Assembly (NCBI RefSeq): GCF_030770395.1
Contig: NZ_CP132480.1
Coordinates: 3,007,387 to 3,071,386 of the forward strand
Direction: 5' to 3'
DNA: 64,000 nt
From: Telluria beijingensis
Lineage (GTDB): Bacteria > Pseudomonadota > Gammaproteobacteria > Burkholderiales > Burkholderiaceae_D
Of this stretch, positions 39,734-49,252 are shown piece by piece (within the stretch, counting starts at the first letter, position 1; each line of letters opens with the position of its first letter). The notes beneath the pieces are model-generated. The model worked only from the letters and a program-made list of their open reading frames with translations, made no database searches and was not told the DNA's origin. A program made the position numbers and the translations under genes.

Positions 39734-40993
39734 ATGCGCTTCCTTGCTATTCCATTCCAGATGCTGGCGGTATGGCTGACGTTTTTGGCAGTATTGTGGG
39801 TCACCCGGGGAGGCGCAGCGGGCGTTCCGGCGATGTGTATCGCCATCGCCGTTGCCGGTGTCTTGTGGTGGCGATCCACGCGCGGCGCACCGCGCCGCCG
39901 CGTCATTGTGCGTGGCATTCTCATGGTACTGACCCTGGCTCCGGTGGCGTATGTGCTTGTGCCGCTCGCACCGCCGTCCCTGGCGCCGCTTGCCACCGAT
40001 CCATCAGCCGAGTTGTGGTCGACAGGGCCAGGCCGTGCCGTCGCTGTGTATCGCTACCCGGCTGATGCAGCTCGCGCCAGGCATGCTGCGCTCGTGTTCG
40101 TACATGGAGGTCCGGGCGCCTATGTCAGGGACATCGATCGCGACTTCTTCGCCGGTTTCGCGCGTGCCGGATTCGACGTCGTGCTCTACGACCAGGTCGG
40201 CGCCGGCCGTTCCTCGCTTGTCAGTCCCGAGCACTACACGCACGACAACAACGTCAGGGATCTGGCTGCCGTGCTGGCGAGGGTGAACACGCCTACCGTC
40301 CTGGTAGCGCAATCGTATGGCGCGACCCTGGTCACGTCGGCATTGGCCGACCGAAACGTACGCAATATGGTGACCCATCTGGTCCTCACCGAACCCGGCC
40401 GCATCCCGGGTGCAGCATTTTCGTTGGATAAATCCATGTCGAAAAAGACGACCCATGCGCCTGATGCGACGCTTGCGCCGAGCGCAGCGGTCATGGGCAA
40501 GCTGATTGCGCCGCGCGCATTGCTTGCAGCGTTTCTGCCGGCAGGGAACGGCCTGGCGTCGCAGGAGGAGCTCATCAACCATTACACCCCGGACGTGCAG
40601 CGTTTACTGGTATCCAATGCGTTCTGCAAAGGCGATACCGCATTGTTGGACACCTTCCATCCTGGCCGCTTCAACCTGCTCGCGAACGCCCGTATCGGCC
40701 GCGATGCGGGCACGGCAGCGAAGCCTGACCTGCACGACATGGCGGCGCCGGTAATGATGCTACTCGGCGAATGCAGCTATATACCTCGAGGGCGCGCGAT
40801 GGAATACTTCGGCGTCTATACAACCGCACGCGCTCATCTAATTCCGGGCGTTGGACATATTGTCTGGGGTAACGCGCGGGGGCAGGAACTCACACGCGAC
40901 GCCATTGTCCGATTCGTGGACGGTGCGCCGGGCTTACTGCCCAATGAACCAACCCAGGCAACCGCGCGTCTATTTGTAGAAAATGGCAGGTGA
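39734..40993 (+). CDS. Membrane-anchored alpha/beta-hydrolase
   Basis: This is a 419-aa protein with three N-terminal membrane segments (about 3-22, 28-45 and 58-78) and a C-terminal alpha/beta-hydrolase domain. HGGPG forms the oxyanion region, as in prolyl iminopeptidases. The nucleophile elbow reads A-Q-S-Y-G, with Ala in place of the first Gly, and the final His lies in IPGVGHIVWG. The substrate is unknown. The ATG at 39734 follows GTGGGAAA; the frame is open upstream. It is divergent from prpB, so its promoter may share the region that holds the PrpR palindrome. Confidence 0.82.
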   Translation: MRFLAIPFQMLAVWLTFLAVLWVTRGGAAGVPAMCIAIAVAGVLWWRSTRGAPRRRVIVRGILMVLTLAPVAYVLVPLAPPSLAPLATDPSAELWSTGPGRAVAVYRYPADAARARHAALVFVHGGPGAYVRDIDRDFFAGFARAGFDVVLYDQVGAGRSSLVSPEHYTHDNNVRDLAAVLARVNTPTVLVAQSYGATLVTSALADRNVRNMVTHLVLTEPGRIPGAAFSLDKSMSKKTTHAPDATLAPSAAVMGKLIAPRALLAAFLPAGNGLASQEELINHYTPDVQRLLVSNAFCKGDTALLDTFHPGRFNLLANARIGRDAGTAAKPDLHDMAAPVMMLLGECSYIPRGRAMEYFGVYTTARAHLIPGVGHIVWGNARGQELTRDAIVRFVDGAPGLLPNEPTQATARLFVENGR

Positions 40994-41046
40994 GATAACT
41001 CGAAGGTCCGCGTTGGGTCGATAGCGCGATCCATGCTGAAAGCCGC

Positions 41047-41074
41047 TTGACATATCGAGATATCTCGATATACT
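41047..41074 (+). promoter_or_regulatory. Promoter and overlapping palindromic operator of the arsR-like gene
   Basis: TTGACA (41047-41052) and TATACT (41069-41074) are spaced by 16 bases. The spacer is filled by a perfect 20-bp palindrome, ATATCGAGATATCTCGATAT (41052-41071). A repressor bound here would block RNA polymerase. The coding start is 8 bases after the -10, so the leader is almost absent. Confidence 0.85.
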
Positions 41075-41081
41075 GAACGCC

Positions 41082-41384
41082 ATGGACCTTCTCGACATCT
41101 TCAAAGCCCTCTCGAACCAGACCCGCCTCGACATATTGAAAGGGCTGAAAGATCCTGCGAACAGCTTCCCACCGCAGGACGAGGGTGATGTGCACACGGT
41201 CGGTGTGTGCGTCAGCAGTATCCAGGAAGGTGTCGGCTTGTCCCAGTCGACCGTGTCCAACTACCTGGCGACCCTGCAACGGGCCGGCCTGGTGGAAGTC
41301 AGGCGCATTGGCCAGTGGACGTACTACAAGCGCAATGAAGAAACCATCCGCGCGCTTGCCGAGATCATCGGGAAAGACCTGTAA
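41082..41384 (+). CDS. ArsR/SmtB-family transcriptional repressor
   Basis: This is a 100-aa winged-helix regulator: LDIFKALSNQTRLDIL (first helices), LSQSTVSNYLATLQRAGLV (recognition helix) and RIGQWTYYKRN (wing). The metal-sensing helix that reads ELCVCDL in arsenic sensors is here VGVCVSSIQ, with a single Cys. That argues for a redox or electrophile sensor rather than a metal sensor. It probably represses itself and the dehydrogenase gene through the operators at 41052 and 41401. Confidence 0.9.
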   Translation: MDLLDIFKALSNQTRLDILKGLKDPANSFPPQDEGDVHTVGVCVSSIQEGVGLSQSTVSNYLATLQRAGLVEVRRIGQWTYYKRNEETIRALAEIIGKDL

Positions 41385-41400
41385 TTTTTTTTGCCACTAT

Positions 41401-41420
41401 ATATCGATAATTCTCGATAT
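41401..41420 (+). promoter_or_regulatory. Second copy of the ArsR-type operator
   Basis: ATATCGATAATTCTCGATAT has the same ATATCGA-N6-TCGATAT arms as the operator at 41052-41071, with a changed centre. It lies between the regulator stop and the dehydrogenase start, so the downstream genes may have their own repressed promoter. Confidence 0.75.
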
Positions 41421-41448
41421 TTATTTTTAACGAAACGAGGAAACAATC

Positions 41449-42444
41449 ATGAAAGCTCAAGTGCTCACTTCTTTTGGCGGCCCACAATCGTTCGAACTGC
41501 GTGACGTGGCAAAGCCCGTGCCGCAGGCTGGCCAGGTCCTGGTCCGGGTGCAGGCCACCTCCATCAATCCGCTGGACTACCAGGTCCGCCGCGGCGACTA
41601 TGCCGACCTGGTGCCGCTGCCCGGCATCACGGGGCACGACGTGTCGGGCGTGGTCGAGGCGGTCGGCCCCGGCGTGACCGCCTTCGCACCGGGCGATGAA
41701 GTCTGGTACACCCCGCAAATCTTCGACGGCCCTGGCAGCTATGCCGAATACCATGTTGCCAACGAAAGCATCGTCGGCCGCAAACCCGCTTCGCTGACCC
41801 ACCTCGAGGCCGCCAGCCTGACCCTGGTCGGCGGCACCGCCTGGGAAGCCCTCGCCGTGCGCGCCCAGCTGAAAGCCGGCGAAAGCGTCCTGATCCACGG
41901 CGGCGCGGGCGGTGTCGGCCACGTCGTGATCCAGGTCGCCAAAGCCATGGGCGCGAAGGTGTTTACCACGGTGCGCGAAGAGAATTTTGGATTCGTCCGT
42001 TCGCTGGGCGCCGACGTCGTCATCGACTACACGAAAGAAGACTATGTGGATGCCGTGCTGCGCGAAACCGGTGGCCACGGCGTCGACGTGATCTTCGACA
42101 CCATCGGCGGCGACACCCTGACCCGCAGCCCGGATGCGCTGGCCCAGCTCGGCCGCGTGGTCTCGATCGTCGACATCGCCAAGCCGCAGAACCTGATCCA
42201 GGCCTGGGGCAAGAATGCCAGCTACCACTTCGTGTTCACCCGCCAGAACCGCGGCAAGCTCGACGAATTGCGTACCCTGGTCGAGCGCGGCCAGCTGAAA
42301 CCGCATGTCGGCGCCGTCTATCCGCTGGCCGACATCGCCCAGGCCCATGCGCGGCTGGAAAATCCGAACAATGGCCTCAGGGGCAAGATCGCGATCGCCG
42401 TCGGGCCGCTGGCCGATGTCGCGGGCACTGGCGCGCAGTCCTGA
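41449..42444 (+). CDS. Zinc-independent quinone oxidoreductase-like dehydrogenase (MDR family)
   Basis: This 331-aa NADPH-dependent medium-chain oxidoreductase is of the quinone-reductase/enoyl-reductase type. It has a GroES-like N-terminal domain ([29 protein letters not shown]) and a Rossmann domain with [23 protein letters not shown]. The zinc-ligand residues of alcohol dehydrogenases are missing. It probably reduces quinones or reactive carbonyls. It is downstream of the ArsR-like repressor, with its own operator and a GAGGAAA site. Confidence 0.9.
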   Translation: MKAQVLTSFGGPQSFELRDVAKPVPQAGQVLVRVQATSINPLDYQVRRGDYADLVPLPGITGHDVSGVVEAVGPGVTAFAPGDEVWYTPQIFDGPGSYAEYHVANESIVGRKPASLTHLEAASLTLVGGTAWEALAVRAQLKAGESVLIHGGAGGVGHVVIQVAKAMGAKVFTTVREENFGFVRSLGADVVIDYTKEDYVDAVLRETGGHGVDVIFDTIGGDTLTRSPDALAQLGRVVSIVDIAKPQNLIQAWGKNASYHFVFTRQNRGKLDELRTLVERGQLKPHVGAVYPLADIAQAHARLENPNNGLRGKIAIAVGPLADVAGTGAQS

Positions 42445-42472
42445 GCCATCGATTCATTCAGAGAGGAACATC

Positions 42473-42799
42473 ATGGTCTACGAAATCGCCACCCTCCCCG
42501 TCAAGCCTGAACACGTCGCCACGTTCAGGAGTTCTTTTGCCGAAGTCGCGCCCCTGCTCAGCCGCGCCAAGGGGTATCGGGGACACATGCTCGCGCCGGG
42601 CATCGAGCAACCCGCGCAATTCACGCTGATCGTCCGCTGGCAGACGCTGGAGGATCACAGCCCGCGCTTCGAGGCGAGCGACGACCACCAGGCGTTCATG
42701 GCGGGTTTGCAGGACTATTTTTCAAGCGAGCCCACCGTGCAGCACATCGAAGGTGCGGCGTTCACCATCGGCCCCTGGGATGGAGCGTCGGGTAAATAA
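42473..42799 (+). CDS. Antibiotic biosynthesis monooxygenase (ABM) domain protein
   Basis: This is a 108-aa dimeric alpha-beta barrel protein: MVYEIATLPVKPEHVATFRSSF, GYRGHMLAPGIEQP, FTLIVRWQTLEDH and the late AFMAGLQDYF. The family includes quinol monooxygenases and stress-response proteins. Its place after a quinone-reductase-like gene fits a quinone detoxification role. The ribosome site AGAGAGG is well placed, and a strong terminator follows. Confidence 0.88.
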   Translation: MVYEIATLPVKPEHVATFRSSFAEVAPLLSRAKGYRGHMLAPGIEQPAQFTLIVRWQTLEDHSPRFEASDDHQAFMAGLQDYFSSEPTVQHIEGAAFTIGPWDGASGK

Positions 42800-42800
42800 A

Positions 42801-42830
42801 AAAGGGCGGCCTTCGCAGGCCGCCCTTTTT
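42801..42830. terminator. Bidirectional terminator
   Basis: A 12-bp perfect stem (AAAGGGCGGCCT, 42801-42812) with loop TCGC is followed by T on the plus strand and also by A/T-rich sequence on the other side, where actP ends. Confidence 0.92.
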
Positions 42831-42847
42831 CATTCAGTCAAACACGA

Positions 42848-44509
42848 TCAGTGCGCCGTCGCTCCCGCCGCGCCGATGCCGGTCTCGGCGCGCACTTCCT
42901 GCGCCTCGAAGCCGGCGCGGTCGATGCGGGCACGTGGACCCTTGTCGGTGATCGAGAAGATCCAGATGCCGAAGAAGCCGATCGCCATCGAGAAGATCGC
43001 CGGCGAAGCGTACGGGAAGATCGCCGCGCTATTGCCCAGCACGTCGACCCAGACCGATTTCGACAGCATGGTCAGGATCACGGCCGTTGCCAGGCCCAGG
43101 AAGCCGCCCACGGTGGCGCCGCGGGTGGTGCAGTCTTTCCACAGCACCGACATGAACAGCACCGGGAAGTTGGCCGAGGCCGCGATGGCGAAGGCCAGCG
43201 ACACCATGAAGGCGACGTTCTGCTTCTCGAACGCGATACCCAGCAGCACGGCGATGATGCCGAGGCAGATGGTGGTGATCTTCGACACTTTCAGCTCGTT
43301 GGCGCTGGTTGCCTGGCCCTTCTTGAACACGGTGGCGTACAGGTCGTGCGAGACGGCCGAGGCGCCCGACAGGGTCAGGCCGGCCACCACCGCCAGGATG
43401 GTCGCGAAGGCGACTGCCGAGATGAAGCCGAGGAACACGTCGCCGCCCACGGCCTGCGCCAGGTGGACCGCCGCCATGTTGTTACCGCCCAGCAGCGCGC
43501 CGGCAGCATCCTTGAAGGCCGGGTTGGTGCCGACCAGCACGATCGCGCCGAAGCCGATGATGAAGGTCAGGATATAGAAGTAGCCGATCCAGGTGGTCGC
43601 CCACAGCACCGATTTACGCGCTTCCTTGGCGCTCGGGACGGTGAAGAAGCGCATCAGGATGTGCGGCAGGCCGGCGGTGCCGAACATCAGCGCCATGCCG
43701 AACGAAATGGCCGAGATCGGATCCTTGATGAAGCTGCCCGGGCCCATGATGGCCTCGCCTTTGGCGTGCAGTTCGGTGGCCGACTGGAACAGTTGCGATG
43801 GGCTGAAGTTGTACTGGGCCAGCACCGAGAACGCCATGAACGAAGCGCCCGACAGCAGCAGCACGGCCTTGATGATCTGCACCCAGGTGGTGGCGGTCAT
43901 GCCGCCGAACAGCACGTAGACCATCATCAGCGCGCCAACCAGAACCACCGCGATCCAGTAGTCGAGGCCGAACAGCAGCTTGATCAGCTGGCCGGCGCCG
44001 ACCATCTGCGCGATCAGGTAGAAGGCCACCACGACCAGGGTGCCGGACGCCGCGAACACGCGGATCGGCTTCTGGGCGAAGCGGTACGAGGCCACGTCGG
44101 CGAAGGTGAAGCGGCCCAGGTTGCGCAGGCGCTCGGCCATCAGGAAGGTGATGACGGGCCAGCCGACCAGGAAGCCGATCGCATAGATCAGGCCATCGAA
44201 GCCATCGAGGAACACGGCGGCCGAAATACCCAGGAAGGAGGCGGCCGACATGAAGTCGCCGGCAATGGCGAGGCCGTTCTGGAAACCGGTGATGCCGCCG
44301 CCGGCGGTATAGAAATCGGACGCCGAGCGGGTCTTGGCGGCGGCCCACTTGGTGATGTACAGGGTGCCCAGCACGAACACGCCGAACATGATGATGGCGG
44401 TCCAGTTGGTGGCCTGCTTGACGCCCTGACCCAGGTCGGGGGCAGCGTGGGCGATGCCAGCGATGGCCAGCAGGGCCAGTGCGGCCGAGGTGTGGAGACG
44501 GCGCATCAT
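42848..44509 (-). CDS. actP: Cation/acetate symporter ActP
   Basis: This is a 553-aa sodium:solute symporter-family permease. A cleavable N-terminal signal-like segment (ends AHAA) precedes about 13 membrane helices. Family blocks: [33 protein letters not shown] and [13 protein letters not shown]. Known homologues import acetate and other short-chain monocarboxylates, including propionate. It lies beside prpR, so propionate uptake is plausible. It overlaps the DUF485 gene by 4 bases. Confidence 0.94.
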   Translation of the reverse strand: MMRRLHTSAALALLAIAGIAHAAPDLGQGVKQATNWTAIIMFGVFVLGTLYITKWAAAKTRSASDFYTAGGGITGFQNGLAIAGDFMSAASFLGISAAVFLDGFDGLIYAIGFLVGWPVITFLMAERLRNLGRFTFADVASYRFAQKPIRVFAASGTLVVVAFYLIAQMVGAGQLIKLLFGLDYWIAVVLVGALMMVYVLFGGMTATTWVQIIKAVLLLSGASFMAFSVLAQYNFSPSQLFQSATELHAKGEAIMGPGSFIKDPISAISFGMALMFGTAGLPHILMRFFTVPSAKEARKSVLWATTWIGYFYILTFIIGFGAIVLVGTNPAFKDAAGALLGGNNMAAVHLAQAVGGDVFLGFISAVAFATILAVVAGLTLSGASAVSHDLYATVFKKGQATSANELKVSKITTICLGIIAVLLGIAFEKQNVAFMVSLAFAIAASANFPVLFMSVLWKDCTTRGATVGGFLGLATAVILTMLSKSVWVDVLGNSAAIFPYASPAIFSMAIGFFGIWIFSITDKGPRARIDRAGFEAQEVRAETGIGAAGATAH

Positions 44510-44817
44510 GCGGCACCCACTTTCGCCTTGATGGCATCGCTCAGCTCATCGTATTCGCGGTTGGCGCGGCGCACGTAGATGCCGGTGATGACGACGGTGA
44601 AGATGATCACGAACAGGCCCAGCGGAATGCCCCAGGTCATGACACCGTCGCCGATGCGCGAACCCATGAATTCCTTGTCGAAGGCGACCAGCAGCGTGAA
44701 GCCGTAGTACACGATCATCATGGCCCAGGTCAGCGTCCAGCCGAACCTGGAGCGGGTCGTTTTGAGCTTTTGGTAATTCGGGTCGCTCTTGACCCTTTGT
44801 ACGACGTCTTGTTCCAA
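44506..44817 (-). CDS. DUF485 inner membrane protein (YjcH-like)
   Basis: This is a 103-aa small membrane protein with two helices (about 28-50 and 62-84) and the DUF485 block [26 protein letters not shown]. It is regularly encoded with actP. I choose the TTG at 44817, which has an AGGAGA site 5-6 bases upstream; longer versions start at another TTG without a site. Its role next to ActP is unknown. Confidence 0.88.
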   Translation of the reverse strand: MEQDVVQRVKSDPNYQKLKTTRSRFGWTLTWAMMIVYYGFTLLVAFDKEFMGSRIGDGVMTWGIPLGLFVIIFTVVITGIYVRRANREYDELSDAIKAKVGAA

Positions 44818-44935
44818 TTTTGTCTCCTGATTTTCTTGGTGTTGCCTATGCAACTGAAATCCATCCTACGGGCGCGCCCTTACCGGATTCTTACGGCATG
44901 CAATTAATTGACCGGCCGTTCGCTTACGCTCCAGC

Positions 44936-44950
44936 GTTTCAAAATGAAAC
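44936..44950 (+). promoter_or_regulatory. Candidate PrpR-binding palindrome upstream of prpR
   Basis: GTTTCA-AAA-TGAAAC is the same motif found upstream of prpB. A further TGAAAC half-site (44976-44981) abuts the prpR ATG. The position suggests autoregulation, and possibly control of the divergent DUF485-actP operon. Confidence 0.65.
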
Positions 44951-44981
44951 GAATAGATGAAAAATGCACTAGACTTGAAAC

Positions 44982-46583
44982 ATGAATTCTTCCCGTTCTC
45001 CTGCGGAGGCCGGCGACAAGCCCGTCATCTGGACCGTCTCCGTCTCGCGCCTGTCCGACCTGTTCCGCGACATCACCGTCGAATACGACCACCTGGCCGC
45101 GATCGAACCGCTGCACCTGGGCTTCGACGAAGCCGCCCGGCACATCCGCGAACGCCTGGCTACCGAACACTGTGACGTGGTGATCGCGGCCGGCTCGAAC
45201 GCGGCCTGGCTCAAGGGCCGGGTGGCGGTGCCGGTGGTGGCGGCCAAGGCCAGCGGCTACGACGTGCTGAAGGCGCTGGCGCGGGCGCGCCGCGTCTCGC
45301 CCCGCATCGGCGTGATCAGCTACCAGGCGCCGCTGCCCGAACTGGCGGATTTTGCCGCCACCTTCGACCTCGACCTGGCCCAGCGCACCTATGTCACGCG
45401 CGAGGATGCGCGCGCCGCCGTGCACGAACTGAAGTCCGCGGGCATCGCCGTCATCGTCGGCGCCGGCTTGATCACCGACCTGGCCGAGGAAGCCGGCCTG
45501 ACCGGCGTGTTCCTGTACTCGGCGGCCTCGATCCGCCAGGCCTTCGACGACGCGCTCGAACTGGCGCGCCTGACCCGGCTCGAGGCCGGCCGCGGGCGGC
45601 GCAAGCAGGTAGAACAACGCACGCGGCGCGGCCTGAACGACTTGCGCGGCGAGTCGCCGGCGATGGAACGCCTGCGCCAGACCGTGGTGCTGTATGCGCG
45701 CTCGCCCAGCACCGTGCTGATCGAAGGCGAGACCGGCAGCGGCAAGGAACTGGTGGCGCAGGCGATCCACCGCGAAAGCCCGCGCCGCGGCGCCCAGCGT
45801 CCCTTCGTGGCCGTCAACTGCGGCGCGATCGCCGAATCGCTGCTCGAATCGGAACTGTTCGGCCATGAAGAAGGCGCGTTTACCGGCGCCCGCCGCGGCG
45901 GCCACGCCGGCCTGTTCGAGGCCGCCAACGGCGGCACCCTGTTCCTGGACGAGATCGGCGAGATGCCGCTCGGCCTGCAGACCCGCCTGCTGCGCGTGCT
46001 CGAAGAACGCGAGGTGATGCGGGTCGGCGGCACTCGCCCGGTGCCGATCGACGTGCGGGTGATCAGCGCCACCCATTGCGACCTCGAGGCGCGGGTGCGC
46101 GAAGGACGCTTCCGGGCCGACCTGTTCTATCGCCTGGCCGTGCTGCGGCTGGCGCTGCCGCCGCTGCGCGCGCGCGGGCCCGACATCGCGCCGCTGGCCG
46201 AATGGTCGCTGAAACAGGCGCTGGCCGCGCTCGATGCGCGCCCGCATCCGAACCTGGCGGCCGAGATCGCGGCCTGCACGCCGCTGCTCGCCGCCTACGC
46301 CTGGCCCGGCAATGTGCGCGAACTGCGCAACCTGATGGAGAGAGTCGCGCTATTCCTGGCGGCCGAACCCTTGCAGTCGCTCACGCCCGGCTTTTTGCTG
46401 TCGGTGGCGCCGGAGCTGGGTCGCCAGCCGGCGCCGGCGTTCGATGCGCCGCCCTCCCCGTCCATGCTGCGCGAATCGGCGAGCGCGGTGCTGGCCCGCT
46501 TTGGCGGCCAGCGCGACCTGGCTGCCGAACACCTCGGTATCAGCCGCACGACCCTGTGGCGGCGCCTGAAGTCGGAAACTTAG
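44982..46583 (+). CDS. prpR: PrpR, sigma-54-dependent activator of propionate catabolism
   Basis: This is a 533-aa bacterial enhancer-binding protein. The N-terminal PrpR_N sensory domain (about 15-190) senses 2-methylcitrate in enterobacterial homologues. The AAA+ domain has Walker A GETGSGKE (249-256), GAFTGA (298-303, sigma-54 contact) and Walker B LFLDEIG. A C-terminal Fis-type HTH ([18 protein letters not shown]) ends the protein. The consensus sigma-54 promoter at prpB is its expected target. It is separated from the operon by 5.5 kb of other genes. Confidence 0.93.
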   Translation: MNSSRSPAEAGDKPVIWTVSVSRLSDLFRDITVEYDHLAAIEPLHLGFDEAARHIRERLATEHCDVVIAAGSNAAWLKGRVAVPVVAAKASGYDVLKALARARRVSPRIGVISYQAPLPELADFAATFDLDLAQRTYVTREDARAAVHELKSAGIAVIVGAGLITDLAEEAGLTGVFLYSAASIRQAFDDALELARLTRLEAGRGRRKQVEQRTRRGLNDLRGESPAMERLRQTVVLYARSPSTVLIEGETGSGKELVAQAIHRESPRRGAQRPFVAVNCGAIAESLLESELFGHEEGAFTGARRGGHAGLFEAANGGTLFLDEIGEMPLGLQTRLLRVLEEREVMRVGGTRPVPIDVRVISATHCDLEARVREGRFRADLFYRLAVLRLALPPLRARGPDIAPLAEWSLKQALAALDARPHPNLAAEIAACTPLLAAYAWPGNVRELRNLMERVALFLAAEPLQSLTPGFLLSVAPELGRQPAPAFDAPPSPSMLRESASAVLARFGGQRDLAAEHLGISRTTLWRRLKSET

Positions 46584-46693
46584 CAAAACTTTAAGCTGCT
46601 CCAAAGCAGCGCTCGACAAAAACTCGTATCATGTTTGCTTGACCATGGCCTGGCGCTATCCGCGCCAGCTCGTCCTAGCACGTCGGAGGCAAT

Positions 46694-48073
46694 ATGCAAC
46701 ATGCGTCGCAAGCTGCACTGTTTTCGCTGATCGGCGATACCCCGCTGGTCGAAGTCACCCGCATCGATACCGGCCCCTGCCAGCTCTTCCTCAAGCTCGA
46801 ATCGCAGAACCCGGGCGGCTCCATCAAGGACCGCATCGGCAAGACCATGATCGAGCAGGCCGAGCACGACGGCCTGCTGCAGCCGGGCGGCACCGTCGTC
46901 GAGGCCACCGCCGGCAATACCGGCCTGGGCCTGGCGCTGGTGGCGCGCATCAAGGGCTACCGGGTGGTGCTGGTGGTGCCCGACAAAATGGCGGCAGAGA
47001 AAGTCCTGCACCTCAAGGCGCTTGGCGCCGAGATCCACCTGACCCGCTCCGACGTCGGCAAGGGCCATCCCGAGTATTACCAGGATTACGCCGCACGCCT
47101 GGCGAAAGAAATCCCCGGCGCCTGGTTTGCCGACCAGTTCAACAACCCGGCCAACCCGCGCGCCCACGAAACCACGACCGGGCCCGAACTGTGGGACCAG
47201 ACCAACCACAAGCTCGACGCCATCGTGGTCGGCGTCGGGTCGAGCGGCACCCTCACCGGCCTGTCGCGCTATTTCAAGAAGACCCAGCCGCTGCTCGAAT
47301 TCATCCTGGCCGACCCGAAAGGCTCGATCCTGGCCGAATACGTCAACACCGGCCATGTGTCGCAGCATGCCGGTTCGTGGGCGGTCGAGGGCATCGGCGA
47401 AGATTTCATTCCCGGCATCGCCGACCTGTCGCGGGTCAAGACGGCGTACACCATCGGCGACGAAGAAAGCTTCTCGACCGCGCGCCTGCTGCTGCAGCAA
47501 GAAGGCATCCTGGCCGGCTCGTCGACCGGCACGCTGCTGGCGGCGGCGCTGCGCTACTGCCGCGCGCAGACCCGGCCCAAGCGCGTGGTCACGTTCGTGT
47601 GCGATACCGGCACCCGCTACTTGTCCAAGGTGTACAGCGACGGCTGGATGGTCGACCAGGGCCTGATCACGCGTCCCAGGACGAACGACTTGCGCGACCT
47701 GATCGGGCGCCGCCACGACGCCGGCGAAGTCATCACCCTGTCGCCCGACGACACCCTGCTCACCGCCTTCAACCGCATGCGCGCGAGCGACCTGCAGCAG
47801 TTGCCGGTGGTCGATGCCGAAGGCCGGCTGCTGGGCCTGATCGACGAATCCGACCTGCTGCACCAGGTGACGCAGGATACCGCGCGCTTCAATGCGCCGG
47901 TGTCCGGCACCATGACAGTCGAACTGCAAACCCTGCACCCGACGGCCGGCATGGCCCAGCTGCGCGAGGTCCTCGACCGCGGCCTGACCGCCGTCATCGC
48001 CGACGGGCCGCGCTTCTACGGCCTGATCACGCGCTACGACCTGCTCAACCATCTGCGAAGGACCCTGTCTTGA
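46694..48073 (+). CDS. Cystathionine beta-synthase
   Basis: This is a 459-aa PLP enzyme with two C-terminal CBS domains (about 340-455). The PLP lysine is Lys45 in NPGGSIKDR; the cofactor loops are EATAGNTG and VVGVGSSGTLTG. It joins serine and homocysteine to cystathionine, the first step of reverse transsulfuration. The CBS pair may bind adenosyl ligands. A strong GGAGG site precedes the ATG. Its stop overlaps the next gene. Confidence 0.93.
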   Translation: MQHASQAALFSLIGDTPLVEVTRIDTGPCQLFLKLESQNPGGSIKDRIGKTMIEQAEHDGLLQPGGTVVEATAGNTGLGLALVARIKGYRVVLVVPDKMAAEKVLHLKALGAEIHLTRSDVGKGHPEYYQDYAARLAKEIPGAWFADQFNNPANPRAHETTTGPELWDQTNHKLDAIVVGVGSSGTLTGLSRYFKKTQPLLEFILADPKGSILAEYVNTGHVSQHAGSWAVEGIGEDFIPGIADLSRVKTAYTIGDEESFSTARLLLQQEGILAGSSTGTLLAAALRYCRAQTRPKRVVTFVCDTGTRYLSKVYSDGWMVDQGLITRPRTNDLRDLIGRRHDAGEVITLSPDDTLLTAFNRMRASDLQQLPVVDAEGRLLGLIDESDLLHQVTQDTARFNAPVSGTMTVELQTLHPTAGMAQLREVLDRGLTAVIADGPRFYGLITRYDLLNHLRRTLS

Positions 48074-49251
48074 CCAATCCTACCGAATTCAAGCGCCACC
48101 TGGCCACCCGCGTCATCCACGGCGGCCAGGCGCCCGAACCGGCCACCGGCGCCGTGATGCCGCCCATCTTCGCCACCTCGACCTTCAAGCAGGAGAGTCC
48201 CGGCGTGCACAAGGGCCTCGACTACGGCCGCTCGCACAACCCGACGCGCTGGGCGCTCGAACGCTGCGTGGCCGATATCGAAGGCGGCCGCGCGGCCTTC
48301 GCCTTCGCCTCCGGCCTGGCCGCCATCGCGGCGGTGCTCGAACTGCTGCCGGCCGGCTCGCACATCGTGGCCGGCGACGATATGTATGGCGGCACCTACC
48401 GCCTGTTCGAGCGCGTGCGGCGCGACAGCGCCGGCCATACCTTCAGCTACGTCGACCTGGCCGACCCCGAGGCGCTGGCCGCCGCGATCAAGCCAGAGAC
48501 CCGCATGGTATGGGTCGAGACCCCGACCAACCCGATGCTCAAGCTGGCCGACCTGACCGCCATCGCGGGGCTCTGCCACGCGCGCGGCATCATCAGCGTG
48601 TGCGACAACACCTTCGCCAGCCCGATCGTGCAACGTCCGCTGGAGCACGGCTTCGACATCGTGGTGCACTCCACCACCAAGTACATGAACGGCCACTCCG
48701 ACGTGATCGGCGGCGTGGCGGTGGTCGGCGCCGGCGACGCCCAGACCGGGCTGGCCGAGAAGCTCGGCTTCATCCAGAATTCGGTCGGCGCGATCCAGGG
48801 GCCGTTCGACAGCTTCCTGGTGCTGCGCGGGATCAAGACCCTGGCCCTGCGCGTGGAACGCAGCAGCGCCAACGCCCTGCTGCTGGCAAGCTGGCTCGAG
48901 CAGCAGCCCAAGGTGCGCAAGGTCTATTATCCCGGCCTGGAATCGCATCCCCAGCATGCGCTGGCGCGGCGCCAGATGCATGGCTACGGCGGCATCGTCT
49001 CGCTCGACCTCGATACCGACATCGACGGCGCGCGGCGCTTCCTGGAAGCCTGCGAGGTGTTCACGCTGGCCGAGAGCCTGGGTGGCGTCGAGAGCCTGAT
49101 CGAGCATCCGGCGCTGATGACCCACGCCAGCATTCCGCCCGAGCGGCGCGCCGAACTGGGCATCGGCGATGGGCTCATCCGCCTGTCGGTCGGCATCGAG
49201 CATGTCGACGACCAGCGCGAGGATCTAAGGCGCGCGCTGGCGGCAATCTGA
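48070..49251 (+). CDS. Cystathionine gamma-lyase (or gamma-synthase)
   Basis: This is a 393-aa Cys/Met-metabolism PLP enzyme. Motifs: [37 protein letters not shown] and the PLP lysine Lys204 in [12 protein letters not shown]. Placed directly after cystathionine beta-synthase, a lyase role (cystathionine to cysteine) is most likely, although gamma-synthase activity cannot be excluded. It starts at a TTG that overlaps the previous TGA (TTGA), with AAGGA upstream; no ATG lies near the family start. Confidence 0.92.
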   Translation: MTNPTEFKRHLATRVIHGGQAPEPATGAVMPPIFATSTFKQESPGVHKGLDYGRSHNPTRWALERCVADIEGGRAAFAFASGLAAIAAVLELLPAGSHIVAGDDMYGGTYRLFERVRRDSAGHTFSYVDLADPEALAAAIKPETRMVWVETPTNPMLKLADLTAIAGLCHARGIISVCDNTFASPIVQRPLEHGFDIVVHSTTKYMNGHSDVIGGVAVVGAGDAQTGLAEKLGFIQNSVGAIQGPFDSFLVLRGIKTLALRVERSSANALLLASWLEQQPKVRKVYYPGLESHPQHALARRQMHGYGGIVSLDLDTDIDGARRFLEACEVFTLAESLGGVESLIEHPALMTHASIPPERRAELGIGDGLIRLSVGIEHVDDQREDLRRALAAI

Positions 49252-49252
49252 A

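Noticed and set aside
41082..41384. Arsenic-sensing ArsR
   Set aside because: The metal-site Cys pair is missing (only one Cys) and no ars genes are adjacent.
44844..44870. Sigma-54-like element before DUF485-actP on the minus strand (TGG...TTGCA)
   Set aside because: The GG-GC spacing is 9, not 10, and the -24 block is poor, so it is unlikely to be a functional -24/-12 promoter.
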